Positions 44,834-54,437 of a stretch of 64,000 bases of DNA are shown here, piece after piece. A program made the position numbers and the translations under genes. Under the pieces are notes generated by a model. It saw nothing but the letters and a program-made list of their open reading frames with translations. It made no database searches and was not told the origin of the DNA. Source of the stretch: Amycolatopsis sp. 2-15 (lineage in GTDB: Bacteria > Actinomycetota > Actinomycetes > Mycobacteriales > Pseudonocardiaceae); the NCBI RefSeq assembly GCF_030285625.1, contig NZ_CP127294.1:8960001-9024000 (forward strand). Reading direction: 5' to 3'. Numbering within the stretch: position 1 is the stretch's first letter; every line of letters starts with the position of its first letter.

Positions 44834-47670
44834 TTACTCGTCATCCATGCCTGGGCGCCCACCTGCTGTAGGTCCCGCGTCGGCAAGCCGCTCCTGCAGC
44901 CTCGCGTGCCGAAACTGGTACACCTCGCCGACCTGCCGCAACACCCCGCGCCGGTGTGCGTCGGCGAGGAAAGCCATGAATTCCCAGGGAATCCGGCCCC
45001 GCGAGGCCAGCCAGAGCCGGGTGAACGCGAAGGCGCCCCACGCCCGGGCCAAACACACACTCACGCCGACCGAAAGGCCGAACAGGCCGCCACCCACCAC
45101 CGCCTGCACTGCGCTGGTCGCGGGCAGGAACACCTGACCACCGATGACCGCACCGGCGATCCCGTAGGCGACACCACCCAGGTTCGCGACGAGGGACCGG
45201 CCCAGCAGCCCGGCGGCCACTCCGCCCGCCAGGCCGAGCACCACGTCGTAGTGCCCGTTCAGTATTTCGAAGGTGGACTCTGCGGGGGTGAGCGCCAGAG
45301 CCAAACCGTAAAGAGACCGAGGGAGACCATGAATGACAACGTGAACGAGAGGGCCGCGGCGCGATCGTGGCGCAGCACGGTCTCCGGGCTGGACACCCGG
45401 TTCGCATCCAGCGGCGTGCCCAGCCAGACGTGCACGCCGACGGCCAGACCGAACACGAGCGCGAGCAGGCTGATCACCCAGGTCGGGAGCGACCAGCCGA
45501 GGCCGAGGCAGACTCCGGCCGCTTCGCCCACCGCGAACCGGCGGGCGAAGCGGCCGGCGGTACCCGCGAACCTCGGTTCCACTCGCAGCGGACCCGGGCG
45601 GCGCCCGACGCTGTGCGTGACGCAGCCCGCGATCGCGAAGGAGCCGCCGTAGATCGCGCCGATCACCGGGCCGGCGGCCAGCCAGCCGGTGAGGGCGAAC
45701 AACCCCGCCGGCGGCAGCCCGAGGTACAGGCCGACGACGAGCCTCGGCACGGCGCGGTCCAGCTGCCACCAGGCGAGGTCGCGGGTGCGTTCGCGTTCGA
45801 GCCGGCGCGCGAGGAAGGTGAGCCAGCGCTCGGCCTGCGCGGGGTCGTAGTCGCGCGGCGGGTGTGGGCGGGCGAGCTGAGCGGGAGGTGTGGGTTTGCG
45901 GGTGTAGACGGCGGGGAGGTACGAGTCGAGGAGGTGTCGTTCGACGGATGCGCGGTCCGGGAATCGCGTGGGGTCGCAGAGTTCGCCGGGGTCGGTGGCG
46001 GGGTTCGCGTAGGCGGTCCTGGCCAGGTCGACCATCAGGGGCGTGCGCAAGGCTTGGGCGAGCGGCCCGGTCGGTTCGCGGCGCAGCCGGCGGACGAGCG
46101 GGTCCCAGCGGGTCTCGCCGGAGCGTCGGCGTGCGGTGAGGAAGTCGATCGTGTCCTCGATCTCGACCGGCTCGATCTCCACCACGGCGGCCCGGGTCAG
46201 GAAGGCGCCCGTTTGGCGGACCGCGAGCTCGTACTCGGCGCTGCGGCAGGTCACCACCAGCGGGCGGCCGGCGCCGACGGCTTGGTCGAGGGCATCGATC
46301 GCGGCGGTGTGGAGGCCTGGCGGGGTTTCGTCGAGGCCGTCGAGGACCGGGATGATCCGGCCCTCGAGGACCAGGCGCAGGCTGGCGTCCTCGCCGTAGG
46401 CGGCGGTGTTCGCGAGGCCCGGGTACTCCTCGACCAGCTTGCGCGCCAGCCAGGTGTGCAGGTGCTCGCGGTGCGGGTTCCAGGAGGCGAGCGGCAACAG
46501 CACCGGCACCGGCTCGCCCGGTCGCGGGTCCGCCAGCAGACCGAGAGTGAGGAGGATCGCCAGTACGGACTTGCCGGCGCCGGGCTCGCCGAGCACCACG
46601 AGCTGCCGAGCCGGGACCTGCCGGAACTTCGCGACGACGTCGGTCAGGTCGCCGCTCAGCACCAGGCGGTCCGGGCCTTCGCCGGGGCGCGCGCCGAGCA
46701 CTGTCGACGCAGCGGCGGCGACCTCGCGCTCGGTGCACGACCAGTTCAACGGCACCGGCTCCGGACGCTTGAGCGAGCGCATCTCGGCTTCGGCGGTCCA
46801 CTGCCGGGTGATCGCCGCGGCGAGCTCCTTCGCCGCGCGGTCGAGCTCGTCCGGGGGCGCGGAAGTGTCGGGTGTGGCGGTGTCGGGCGCGGCGGTGTCG
46901 GGCGCGGCGGTGTCGGGCGCGGCGCCCGACGGGCGATTCTCGCCGCGGAGGATGCGTTCGTGCAGGTCGCGGACGTCGGGGCCGGGGTCGATGCCCAGAT
47001 CCTCGGCGAGGTCGGTGCGCAGGCGCTGGAACACCTTGAGCGCGTCTGCTTGCCGGCCGGAGCGGTCGAGCGCGAGCATCAGCTGGGCATGCGGCCGTTC
47101 GCGGAGCGGGTGCTCGGCGACGACCTCGGCGAGTTCGTCGACGACCTCGCGGTGCTGGCCGAGCGCGATCTGCCAGTCGACGCACGACTCGAACGCGTCG
47201 AGGCGCTGCTCGTCCAGCCGGGCGGCGCGGCTGACCAGCGCGGGGGTATCGAGCCCGTCGAGTGCGGGGCCACGCCAAAGCTTGAGCGCGGTCCGGATCT
47301 CGCGCACGCCGTCGCGCAGCGCACCCTGCTCGGCGAAGCGCTTCGCGTCGGCGAGGCCCTTGGTGAAGCGGAGCAGGTCGAGCTGGTCGTCGGCGACGGT
47401 GATCCGGTAGCCGGGGCCGTCGGTGACGATGAGGCGCTGCTCGGGGTCACCGAGCCGTTCGCGCAGGGCCGACACGCAGTTCTGCACCTGCTTGGTGGCC
47501 GTGGCGGGCGGCTCGCCCTCCCACGTGGCCTCGATGAGCCTCGCCATCGGGACGACGGCGTTGGGGGTGAGCAACAACGTCGCCAACACGCGCTGGTGCC
47601 GGGTTCCGGGGAGGGACAGCCGTCCCCCGGCCGTCCAGATCTCCAACGGCCCCAGCACACAGAAGTCCAT
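44834..47670 (-). pseudogene. BTAD/SARP-like regulator with NACHT ATPase and membrane domain, frameshifted
   Basis: ATG 47670 follows GGGAAGGGA. N-terminal OmpR-type winged helix (MDFCVLGPLEIWTAGGRLS), then BTAD (to about 260), a spacer of APDTA repeats, and a NACHT NTPase with Walker A GEPGAGKS (about 405) and Walker B IIPVLDGLDETP. From about 640 there are several membrane helices. Near 45290 the frame is lost; restoring it continues through ESTFEILNGHYDVVLGL and further helices to YQFRHARLQERLADAG, the normal end of such NACHT-TM proteins. One indel only, so it could be an assembly error or a gene truncated by about 145 residues. Confidence 0.8.
46858..46925 (-). repeat. 15-bp tandem repeat within the BTAD-NACHT gene
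   Basis: About four copies of GGGCGCGGCGGTGTC encode the linker repeats APDTA/APDTA/APDTA/TPDTS between BTAD and NACHT domains. Multiples of 15 keep the frame, so the linker can vary in length between strains. Confidence 0.75.
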
Positions 47671-47812
47671 CCACGTCCCTTCCCGGACCATGATCATACC
47701 TGCGCTGACCTGCGTGAGGATGGCGTGATGACGACACGAGGACGGACCTCGACACGGTTGAGCCATCCGGTCGCCCACTCCGGGGGTGGCCGCTCAAGGG
47801 GAGAGAACCGCC

Positions 47813-48211
47813 ATGTCGAAGATCCGTTCCGCCGCCGCGATCGCGGCCGCCATCGCCGGTGTCGCCGCCGGCACCGTGGTCGCCGCAGCGCCGGCCTCCG
47901 CCGCGACCGCGCCCTGCCCGGCGAACTATTACTGCTTCTACCAGAACGCGAGCTACACGGGCTGGCACCTGAACTACAGCTCCACCCCGTCGGGAAGCTT
48001 CAACAACCCGCCGGCGTCCAGCGGGGACAAGCGCAGCCAGCTGTCGTCGATCATCAACAACGGCAATCGCACCATCTGCCTCTACAACCACCGCGGCGTC
48101 CTGGGCGACAAGCTGATCCTCAAGGTCGGTCCGTTCAAGGACTACAAGAACCTGGCCGACATCCCGGGCACCAACGACAAGGCCGACTCCTGGAAGATCA
48201 ACGCCTGCTGA
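47813..48211 (+). CDS. Secreted peptidase-inhibitor family I36 / crystallin-like protein
   Basis: 132 residues. Signal peptide (KIRSAAAIAAAIAGVAAGTVV, cleavage after ASA), mature domain with four Cys and CPANYYCFYQNASYTGWH, the I36/beta-gamma-crystallin opening, then WKINAC at the end. ATG 47813 follows AAGGGGAG. Founders of the family inhibit metalloproteases of the producing strain; inhibition is inferred only. Divergent from the BTAD-NACHT gene. Confidence 0.82.
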   Translation: MSKIRSAAAIAAAIAGVAAGTVVAAAPASAATAPCPANYYCFYQNASYTGWHLNYSSTPSGSFNNPPASSGDKRSQLSSIINNGNRTICLYNHRGVLGDKLILKVGPFKDYKNLADIPGTNDKADSWKINAC

Positions 48212-48223
48212 TCCCCCCTCTTC

Positions 48224-48269
48224 GGGCCGAGCCGCCGGCGCCGTGAGGGGTGCGCCGGGGGCTCGGTCC
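48224..48269 (+). terminator. Long two-tier hairpin after the I36 gene
   Basis: GGGCCGAGCC pairs with GGCTCGGTCC (one G-T), and inside it CCGGCGC pairs with GCGCCGG. It lies 13 bp after the stop codon. Confidence 0.6.
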
Positions 48270-48306
48270 GGCCGTCTCGGCGGGTGCGCGTGGCACGCTG
48301 GACGGC

Positions 48307-48561
48307 ATGAAGCTCAAACTCGACCTGCACGACATCTACAACCGCAGCGGCGATATCGACCGGGCGCTGCGGGCGGTGATCGACGAGGCCGTGGCGAAGA
48401 AGGCGCCGCTCGTGGAGATCATCCCGGGCAAGGGGTCCGGCCAGCTGAAGAAGCACGTGCTGCGGTTTCTGGAGCAGGAACAGATCAAGGCGCTCTACCA
48501 CCGTGTGGAGAAGGACAAGGACAACTTCGGGCGGGTGTTCGTGCACTTCAGGTGGAAGTAG
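48307..48561 (+). CDS. Smr-domain small protein
   Basis: 84 residues that are essentially one Smr (MutS2 C-terminal-like) domain: KLDLHDIYNRSGDIDRALRA, LVEIIPGKGSGQLKKHVLRF, VFVHFRW. The LDxH and GxGxG motifs are those linked to nuclease or RNA-cleavage activity in Smr proteins. Cytoplasmic; standalone small Smr proteins are widespread in actinobacteria. ATG 48307. Confidence 0.85.
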   Translation: MKLKLDLHDIYNRSGDIDRALRAVIDEAVAKKAPLVEIIPGKGSGQLKKHVLRFLEQEQIKALYHRVEKDKDNFGRVFVHFRWK

Positions 48562-48566
48562 GCGCG

Positions 48567-49106
48567 CTACAGCCAGTCGTCCGGGCGGGGCCAGGACAGG
48601 AGCGCGGCGAGCGGGTCGAGGACGGGTTCCGTGACGGTGTACTGACCGCGGTGAAAGAGGAGCGGCCGGGCGTCGGAGGTGTCGCCGCGTGCGGTCACGC
48701 GGCCGATGACGACGTGGTGGTGGTCGCCGGCGGGATGCACGGTCTCGAGAGCGCAGTCGATCCACGTGAGGGCGCCGTGGATCAGCGGGGCGCCGGACGG
48801 GGCGGGGTGCCAGGCGACGGTGGCGAACTTGTCGTCAACGCGGGCACCGAAGGTGGCACTGAGGTCGCGCTGGTGCTCGGCGAGGACGTTGACGGTGAAG
48901 CGACCGGTGGCGGCGAGGATCGGCCAGGTGCGCGACGTGCGGGCCGCGCAGAACAACGCCAGCGGCGGATCCAGGGACAACGCCGCGAAGGACTGACACG
49001 CGAACCCGACCGGGGCGGCGCCGTCATGGCTGGTGACGATGGTGACTCCGGTGCAGAAGTGTCCGAGCACGGCCCGGAATCGCGACGGGCCGAGTACAGC
49101 GGTCAT
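48567..49106 (-). CDS. hsaB: HsaB, flavin reductase of the 3-HSA monooxygenase
   Basis: 179 residues, intact. VLGHFCTGVTIVTSHDG, PVGFACQSFAALSLDPPL, GRFTVNVLAEHQRDLSATFG and ARPLLFHRGQYT closely follow HsaB (Rv3567c), the FMN reductase supplying HsaA in ring-A catabolism. The hsaA, hsaC and hsaD partners are not in the window. ATG 49106 starts the family N-terminus. The same frame stays open upstream through the 84-bp repeat array (multiple of three), so a repeat-extended N-terminus of up to 174 residues is formally possible but unlikely. Confidence 0.88.
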   Translation of the reverse strand: MTAVLGPSRFRAVLGHFCTGVTIVTSHDGAAPVGFACQSFAALSLDPPLALFCAARTSRTWPILAATGRFTVNVLAEHQRDLSATFGARVDDKFATVAWHPAPSGAPLIHGALTWIDCALETVHPAGDHHHVVIGRVTARGDTSDARPLLFHRGQYTVTEPVLDPLAALLSWPRPDDWL

Positions 49107-49169
49107 CCGGGCCTCACCGAAGTTTCGGTTGGACGCCAGGTCTCCGGCTGACCCGCGGCAAAGGCGCGC

Positions 49170-49630
49170 GGAGGGGGCTGAGAGACCGCGAACCATCGCG
49201 GCCATCGAGAGCCAACGCTGAAATCGTGGCCCAAAGGGACACCCCGGCACCGGCGCGCGCCGAGAAACCGCGAAACAACGCGCCCATCGCGAACGGGCGC
49301 CGACACCGTGGCGCCAACGGGACACCGCGAGGCCAGCGCGGGCCGAGAACCCCGCGGAACAACGGGGCATCGGGAACCGACGCCGAAGGCGTGGCCCCAA
49401 AGGGACACTGCGATGCCGGCGCACGAGGAGAAACCTGCGAACCAACGCGGCCATCGGAAACTCACGCCGAAGTCGTGACCCCACAAGGACACCGCGATGC
49501 CAGCGCGGGCCCATAGACCCGCGAACCAACGCAGCCATCGGCAACTGTCGCCGAAGTCGTGGCCCCAAACGGACACCGCGATGCCAGCCCGGGCACAGAA
49601 ACCCGCGAAGCAACGCAGCCATCGGCAACC
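49170..49630. repeat. 84-bp tandem repeat array between hsaB and the kshA tail
   Basis: Units begin with CATCG at 49203, 49285, 49368, 49452 and 49536, with a final partial unit at 49620 and a partial one at the left; spacing is 82, 83, 84, 84 and 84 bp. Similarity rises to the right, the last two full units being closest. Each contains GGACACCGCGATGCCAGC-like and CGCGAA-CAACGC-like blocks. The right end runs directly into KshA coding sequence. No gene is seen inside. Confidence 0.9.
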
Positions 49631-49849
49631 CGCATCGACAATCCGTTGCTGTCTGAGGAAGACGGGCCGGTCTACCAGCTGCGCCGCTGGTACGAGCAGT
49701 TCTACGTCGACGCCGACGACGTCACCGAGGACATGACGCGCCGCTTCGAGTTCGAGGTCGACACGAGCAAGGCCAACGAGGCGTGGGCCGCGGAAGTGGC
49801 GGAGAACCTGGCGCGGCAGCGTGCGGAGGCGGAAGAGGCAGGCGTGTGA
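49631..49849 (+). pseudogene. kshA: KshA (3-ketosteroid 9-alpha-hydroxylase oxygenase) C-terminal remnant
   Basis: 72 codons: RIDNPLLSEEDGPVYQLRRW, YEQFYVDADDVTEDM, EVDTSKANEAWAAEVAENLA to TGA at 49847-49849. This is the distinctive C-terminus of KshA. The Rieske [2Fe-2S] and mononuclear iron domains are missing; the 84-bp array stands in their place. The following gene's GTG overlaps the stop (GTGA), so the 3' context is original. Without another kshA copy the partner reductase KshB has no oxygenase here. Confidence 0.8.
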
Positions 49850-50123
49850 CGACCGAGGTCACCGAGTTCCACACCGCCGGGCTGCGGCCGCACGAGTGCC
49901 GCAGCTGCGGGACGTGTGTGCCGGTGAAGAAGAACAGCCTCGCGCACACGAGCATCCAGTGGACCACCGACGCTCCTCGCAGCTGCCCGTTTTCGCGGCG
50001 CACGTGGCCGCCGGGAGGCATCCCGCGTTGCTCGACACGTGCGAGAAGCTGGCCGACAGCATCACCGACGCCGTGCACGACGGGAGCCTCGACGTGGCCG
50101 ACCGGGTGGTGCGTGATGGCTGA
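49846..50123 (+). pseudogene. Small Cys-containing protein between kshA and kshB, frameshifted
   Basis: GTG 49846; TTEVTEFHTAGLRPHECRSC then GTCVPVKKNSLAHTSIQW. A missing C near 49991 shifts the frame; restored, it continues VFAAHVAAGRHPALLDTCEK to TGA at 50123. It matches the conserved short protein (Cys-x2-Cys-x2-Cys, ferredoxin-like) often encoded between kshA and kshB in actinobacteria. Role unproved. Overlaps the kshB start by 8 bp. Confidence 0.65.
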
Positions 50124-51135
50124 CGTCGTGACGCTGACCGTGGCCGAGGTGATCGTCGAGACCGCCGACGCGCGCTCGATCGTGTTCGCCATCCCGGAAG
50201 AACACCAGGCGGCCTTCGCCTACGCACCCGGCCAGTTCCTCACGCTGCGGATCCCCAGCGACCGCGCGGGATCCGTCGCGCGGTGCTACTCGCTCTCGAG
50301 CGCGCCGCACGAGGGCCGGGTGCAGGTCACGGTGAAACGCACGGGGTTCGGTTCCGGCTGGGTGTGCGAAGAGCTGTGTGAAGGCGCGGAGATCGAGGTG
50401 CTGCCGCCGGCCGAGGTGTTCGTGCCGGCGTCGCTGGACGGTGACTTCCTGTTGTTCGCGGCGGGCAGCGGCATCACGCCGCTGATGTCGATCCTCAAGT
50501 CGGCGCTGCGGCACGGCACCGGACAGGTCGTGCTCGTCTACGCCAACCGCGACGAAGCGTCCGTGATCTTCGCCCGGCAGCTCGCCGAGCTCACCAGCCG
50601 GCACCCGGATCGGCTGACCGTGCTGCACTGGCTCGAAAGCCTGCAGGGTCTGCCGTCCGCGCGCACGCTCGAAACCCTCGCCGCGCCCTACCGCCGGCAC
50701 GACGCGTACCTCTGCGGCCCGGAGCCGTTCATGGCCGCCGCCAGGACCGCGCTGACCGAGCTCGGCGTGCCGCGCGAGCGCGTCCACGTCGAGAAGTTCC
50801 ATTCCCTCACCGGGAACCCGTTCGACCGGACACGCGAACCCGAGTCCCCGGAAGCAGGCGAGACGGCCCGGCTCACCGTCGACCTCGACGGTGAAACCCG
50901 CACCACCGCCTGGCCGCGGCAGCGGAAACTGCTCGACCACCTGCTCGCCGAGGGCCTCGACGCGCCGTACTCCTGCCGCGCAGGCCAGTGCAACGCTTGC
51001 GCGTGCCGCCTGGTGTCCGGTGAGGTGAAGATGCTCGACAACGAGGTGCTCGACACCGAAGACCTCGCCGACGGGATCGTGCTGGCCTGCCAGTCGCTGC
51101 CCGTCACGGACGAGGTGTCGGTCAGCTACGAATAG
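50116..51135 (+). CDS. kshB: KshB, 3-ketosteroid 9-alpha-hydroxylase reductase
   Basis: 339 residues, intact. FAD domain with RCYSLSS (about residue 55), NAD domain with LFAAGSGITPLMSIL and DAYLCGPEPFM, and C-terminal plant-type [2Fe-2S] domain YSCRAGQCNACACRL ... VLACQSL with four Cys ligands. This order (FNR then ferredoxin) and the sequence match KshB/HmpB. It transfers NADH electrons to KshA, which opens ring B of AD/ADD. ATG 50116. Followed 21 bp later by the MaoC hydratase. Confidence 0.9.
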   Translation: MADVVTLTVAEVIVETADARSIVFAIPEEHQAAFAYAPGQFLTLRIPSDRAGSVARCYSLSSAPHEGRVQVTVKRTGFGSGWVCEELCEGAEIEVLPPAEVFVPASLDGDFLLFAAGSGITPLMSILKSALRHGTGQVVLVYANRDEASVIFARQLAELTSRHPDRLTVLHWLESLQGLPSARTLETLAAPYRRHDAYLCGPEPFMAAARTALTELGVPRERVHVEKFHSLTGNPFDRTREPESPEAGETARLTVDLDGETRTTAWPRQRKLLDHLLAEGLDAPYSCRAGQCNACACRLVSGEVKMLDNEVLDTEDLADGIVLACQSLPVTDEVSVSYE

Positions 51136-51156
51136 CCCGAAAGCCAAGGAGAGCCC

Positions 51157-52017
51157 GTGCCCATCGACCCCGCGCTCGCGATCGGTGCCGACCTCGGCGA
51201 GGTGCGGTTCGCCTGGACGCCGTCCGCCGTGCTGCTCTACCACCTCGCGCTGGGCGCCGGCGCCGATCCGGTCGACGAGCGCGAACTGCACTACACCTAC
51301 GAGCAGGACCTGCGGGTGATCCCGACGTTCGCCACGGTCGCGGTGAACCTGCGCACGTTCACCCCGCCCGCGCTCAAGTTCCCGGGCGTGGACATCGACC
51401 TCGCCAAGGTGCTGCACGGCACGCAGGAGATCGAGCTGCACCGGCCCATCCCCGTCGACGGCGAAGCCGTGGCGCGCACGCGCATCACGGACGTGTTCGA
51501 CAAGGGCAAGGCCGCCGTCCTCGTGCAGGAAACCACGGTCGCCGACTCGCAGGGCGATCCACTGTGGACCGCCCGCTCCGGTATCTTCGCCCGCGGCGAG
51601 GGCGGCTTCGGCGGCGAGCGCGGGCCGTCGCAGAGGCTCGGGTGGCCCGAGCGCGAGCCCGACGCCGTGCTCGACACCCCGACGCTGCCCCAGCAGGCGC
51701 TTTTGTACCGCCTCTGCGGCGACCGCAACCCGCTGCACGCCGACCCCGCGTTCGCGAAAGCCGCCGGGTTCGACCGCCCGATCCTGCACGGGCTGTGCAC
51801 CTACGGAGTGGTCGCGAAGGCGCTCACCGACGCCTTCCTCGACGGCGACCCCACCCGGATCCGCTCGTTTGGGACGAAGTTCGCCGGCGTGGTCTTTCCG
51901 GGCGAACCACTGCGCACGCGCGTGTGGCGCGAGAGCGACCGGCTGCTGGTGACCACCACCGCTCCGGAGCGTGACGACGCTCCTGTGCTGTCCGACACAG
52001 TGCTCGTGCCGCGCTGA
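51157..52017 (+). CDS. MaoC-type 2-enoyl-CoA hydratase (Hsd4B-like)
   Basis: 286 residues, double hot-dog fold. The hydratase-2 motif YRLCGDRNPLHADPAFAKAAGF (Asp and His near 190-197) and PILHGLCTYGVVAK are complete. The N-terminal inactive hot-dog contains YEQDLRVIPTFATV. Close to steroid side-chain enoyl-CoA hydratases (Rv3538/Hsd4B group). GTG 51157 follows AAGGAG. Probably hydrates the C24 or C26 enoyl-CoA of the cholesterol side chain. Apparently intact and cotranscribed with kshB. Confidence 0.88.
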   Translation: MPIDPALAIGADLGEVRFAWTPSAVLLYHLALGAGADPVDERELHYTYEQDLRVIPTFATVAVNLRTFTPPALKFPGVDIDLAKVLHGTQEIELHRPIPVDGEAVARTRITDVFDKGKAAVLVQETTVADSQGDPLWTARSGIFARGEGGFGGERGPSQRLGWPEREPDAVLDTPTLPQQALLYRLCGDRNPLHADPAFAKAAGFDRPILHGLCTYGVVAKALTDAFLDGDPTRIRSFGTKFAGVVFPGEPLRTRVWRESDRLLVTTTAPERDDAPVLSDTVLVPR

Positions 52018-52074
52018 GCCGACCGCCAGTATTACGGTGTCGGAAAGGACACCGGAACAGGGACGGGACGGCGG

Positions 52075-52557
52075 ATGGCGGACGAGCACGCTCTCGGTCA
52101 GCACAGCGGCACCTTCTTCGTGGTCCGCGGACCGGTGGAGCCGGGTGACAAGCGCGGCCGCGAGCTGGGCTTCCCCACGGCGAACATCGCGCTGCGCAAC
52201 CAGAGCGGGCAGGTCGGCGACGGCGTCTGGGCCGGCTGGGCCGAGCGCGCGGACGGCACCCACGTGGCCGCCGCGGTGTCCGTCGGGCGCCGCCCCACGT
52301 ACTACGGCGCCGACGGCTACCGGCTCGTCGAGGCGCACCTGCTCGACTTCAAGGGCGACCTCTACGGCGAGACGCTCACCGTCTGGCTCGGCGCGCACCT
52401 GCGTGAGCAGCAGAAGTACAACTCCGGCGAGGAGCTGATCGAGGCCCTCGACCGCGACGTCGCCGCCACGCGCAAGTGGATCGAGGAGAATCCGGCGAGC
52501 CAGCTGCCGGACCTCGGCACGCCGCCGCCCGACGGTGAGGTCCGCCGGCTCGGCTGA
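52075..52557 (+). CDS. Stand-alone riboflavin kinase
   Basis: 160 residues equal to the C-terminal half of bifunctional RibF. GRELGFPTANIALRN holds the PTAN nucleotide/flavin motif; VSVGRRPTYYG, VEAHLLDFKGDLYGETLTVW and EELIEALDRDVAATRKW complete the domain. Makes FMN from riboflavin. The FAD-synthetase half is absent. Its place directly after kshB and MaoC, near HsaB, suggests flavin supply to this pathway or simple adjacency; the main RibF is probably elsewhere. Confidence 0.85.
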   Translation: MADEHALGQHSGTFFVVRGPVEPGDKRGRELGFPTANIALRNQSGQVGDGVWAGWAERADGTHVAAAVSVGRRPTYYGADGYRLVEAHLLDFKGDLYGETLTVWLGAHLREQQKYNSGEELIEALDRDVAATRKWIEENPASQLPDLGTPPPDGEVRRLG

Positions 52558-52582
52558 AGCGGCGACGCCCGGCAACAGCGAG

Positions 52583-53152
52583 TCACACAGCGGCAAGCAG
52601 CAGGTACCCCATACCCGCACCCATCACAGCGCGGCACACCGTGCGCGAGGTCAGCCCGGGTGCGGCGTCGCCGCGCGTGCGCACCGCGACCACACCCGAC
52701 CGGGCGGCGTCGGCCACGAAGTACACCGCGCCCAGCACGGCGAGCAGCGGCACCGCGAGCCGGGTGTCCATAGAGGACATCGTGAGCCACGGGCCGTGGA
52801 CCATGCCGCCGTGGGGCATCGCGCTCACCATGTACAGCATCGCGGCCGCGGACAACGCGTGGTGGCCGCAGCCCGAAGTGTGGGCCTGACCGCGCCCGCG
52901 CCACCAGGCGAACCCGAACCACGCCGCCGTGAGCACGAACACCGCCTGCCAGCCGGCGGCGGGGATGGGGCCGCCGACGGGCGAGATCATCGCCACCATG
53001 GCCACCACGAGCAGCAGCTCGGCGAGGTCGGCGTTGCGCACGCCGGAGCCGAGGCGCGCGTAGTCGAGCCGTACGAGCCGCAGCACGCACGGCAGCGCGA
53101 GCACCGCGAAGACCGCGGTGAGCAGCCATGCCACCAGCACCGGTGCGCTCAT
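52583..53152 (-). CDS. DUF5134-family membrane protein
   Basis: 189 residues with six hydrophobic helices and a central Met/His-rich loop (SGCGHHALSAAAMLYMVSAMPHGGMVHG), characteristic of DUF5134 actinobacterial membrane proteins. The His/Met pattern hints at metal, possibly copper, contact, but this is inference. ATG 53152 chosen; an upstream extension is in frame but non-hydrophobic. No partner gene. Confidence 0.7.
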   Translation of the reverse strand: MSAPVLVAWLLTAVFAVLALPCVLRLVRLDYARLGSGVRNADLAELLLVVAMVAMISPVGGPIPAAGWQAVFVLTAAWFGFAWWRGRGQAHTSGCGHHALSAAAMLYMVSAMPHGGMVHGPWLTMSSMDTRLAVPLLAVLGAVYFVADAARSGVVAVRTRGDAAPGLTSRTVCRAVMGAGMGYLLLAAV

Positions 53153-53339
53153 GGCGAGCCCGCGAGGACGGTGGATCCGGACATCGTCGTGCCTGCTTTC
53201 ACGCTGCGTCGCTGATCTCCGCTCCACGGTGGCATTCCACGGCAGGTGAGCACCAGCCAGCAAAGAGGTGAAAGTCGTTGCCCCACAAGAGTTACCGACC
53301 TCGCAGAGCTACCGTACGGGGCCAGGGTATGAGTCGCGC

Positions 53340-54437
53340 TCAGTGACGAGTCAAGACCAGTCCACTGGTCGGGACGCCGGACCCGGCGGTCACGAGCACG
53401 GTCTCGGCTTCGCGCACCTGATTCACGGCCGTGCCGCGGATCTGGCGCACGGCTTCGGCGATGCCGTTCATGCCGTGGAGGTAGGCCTCGCCGAGCTGCC
53501 CACCGTGCGGGTTGAGCGGCAGCGCGCCGTGCAGCGTCAGGGTGTCGCCGGCGATGAAGTCGTTCGCCTCGCCGCGGCCGCAGAAGCCCAGTTCCTCCAG
53601 CTGCATCAGCACGTACGGGGTGAAGTGGTCGTAGAGCACCGCGACGTCCACATCGGACGGTCCGAGCCCCGACTGCGCCCACAGCTGCCGGGCGACCACC
53701 CCCATCTCGGGCAGCGCGGCAAGGTCGTCACGGTAGTAGCTGGTCATCACGTACTGGTCCGGCCCGCTCCCCTGCGCCGCCGCGGCGACCACAGCCGGCG
53801 CGTGCCGCAGGTCGAGCGCGCGCTCGACGCGCGTGACGACCAGCGCCACCCCGCCGTCGCTCTCCTGGCAGCAGTCGAGCGGGTGCAGTGGCTCCGCGAC
53901 CCAGTGCGACGCCTGGTGCTCGGCCAGCGTGATCGGCCGGCCGTGGAACCACGCCGCCGGGTTGGTCGCGGCGTGCGCATGGTCCACCACGGCCACGCGG
54001 CCGAAGCCCTCCATCGGGTCGTGGAACGCATTGTCCACACCGGACGAATTGATCTGCCTCGCCGCGGCGGCCGACACGCGGCCGAAGCGCTGTTCGGAGC
54101 GTTCGTTGAAGGCGCGGTACGCCACCACCACCTCGGCGACACCCGTGGCCACGGCCATCGCGGCCTGCTGCACCGTCGCGGCCGCGGCACCACCACCGTA
54201 GTGGATGCGACTGAAGAACTCGAGCTCCGGAATACCCAGTTCACTGGCCAGCGCGATCTCCGCGGTGCCGTCCATCGTGAACGACACCAGTCCGTCCACT
54301 TCGGACGCCTAGAGGCCGGCATCGGCCAGCGCGTGCGTCACGCATTCGGCCGCCAGCCGCAGAACGCTCCGGCCGGAGTCCTTGGAGAACTCCGTGGCCC
54401 CGATCCCGGCGATCGCCGCCACGCCCGCCAACGTCAC
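53340..54437 (-). pseudogene. ltp2: Ltp2, steroid side-chain aldolase, amber codon and internal deletion
   Basis: GTG 54437 overlaps the chsH1 stop. GVAAIAGIGATEFSKDSGRS runs to THALADAGL, then TAG at 54309-54311, after which the same frame continues SEVDGLVSFTMDGTAE through YDHFTPYVLMQLEELGF to SGVPTSGLVLTRH. Compared with Ltp2 of M. tuberculosis, about 30 residues are missing between GVDNAFHDP and AVVDHAHAATNP. Ltp2 cleaves 17-hydroxy-3-oxo-4-pregnene-20-carboxyl-CoA with the ChsH2 DUF35 domain. Last gene of the igr operon. Confidence 0.85.

Noticed and set aside
49107..49628. N-terminal extension of hsaB through the 84-bp repeats
   Set aside because: The open frame follows from 84 being divisible by three; the HsaB family begins at the ATG at 49106.
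49170..49630. CRISPR-like array
   Set aside because: The whole 84-bp unit is conserved, not an alternation of repeat and unique spacer.
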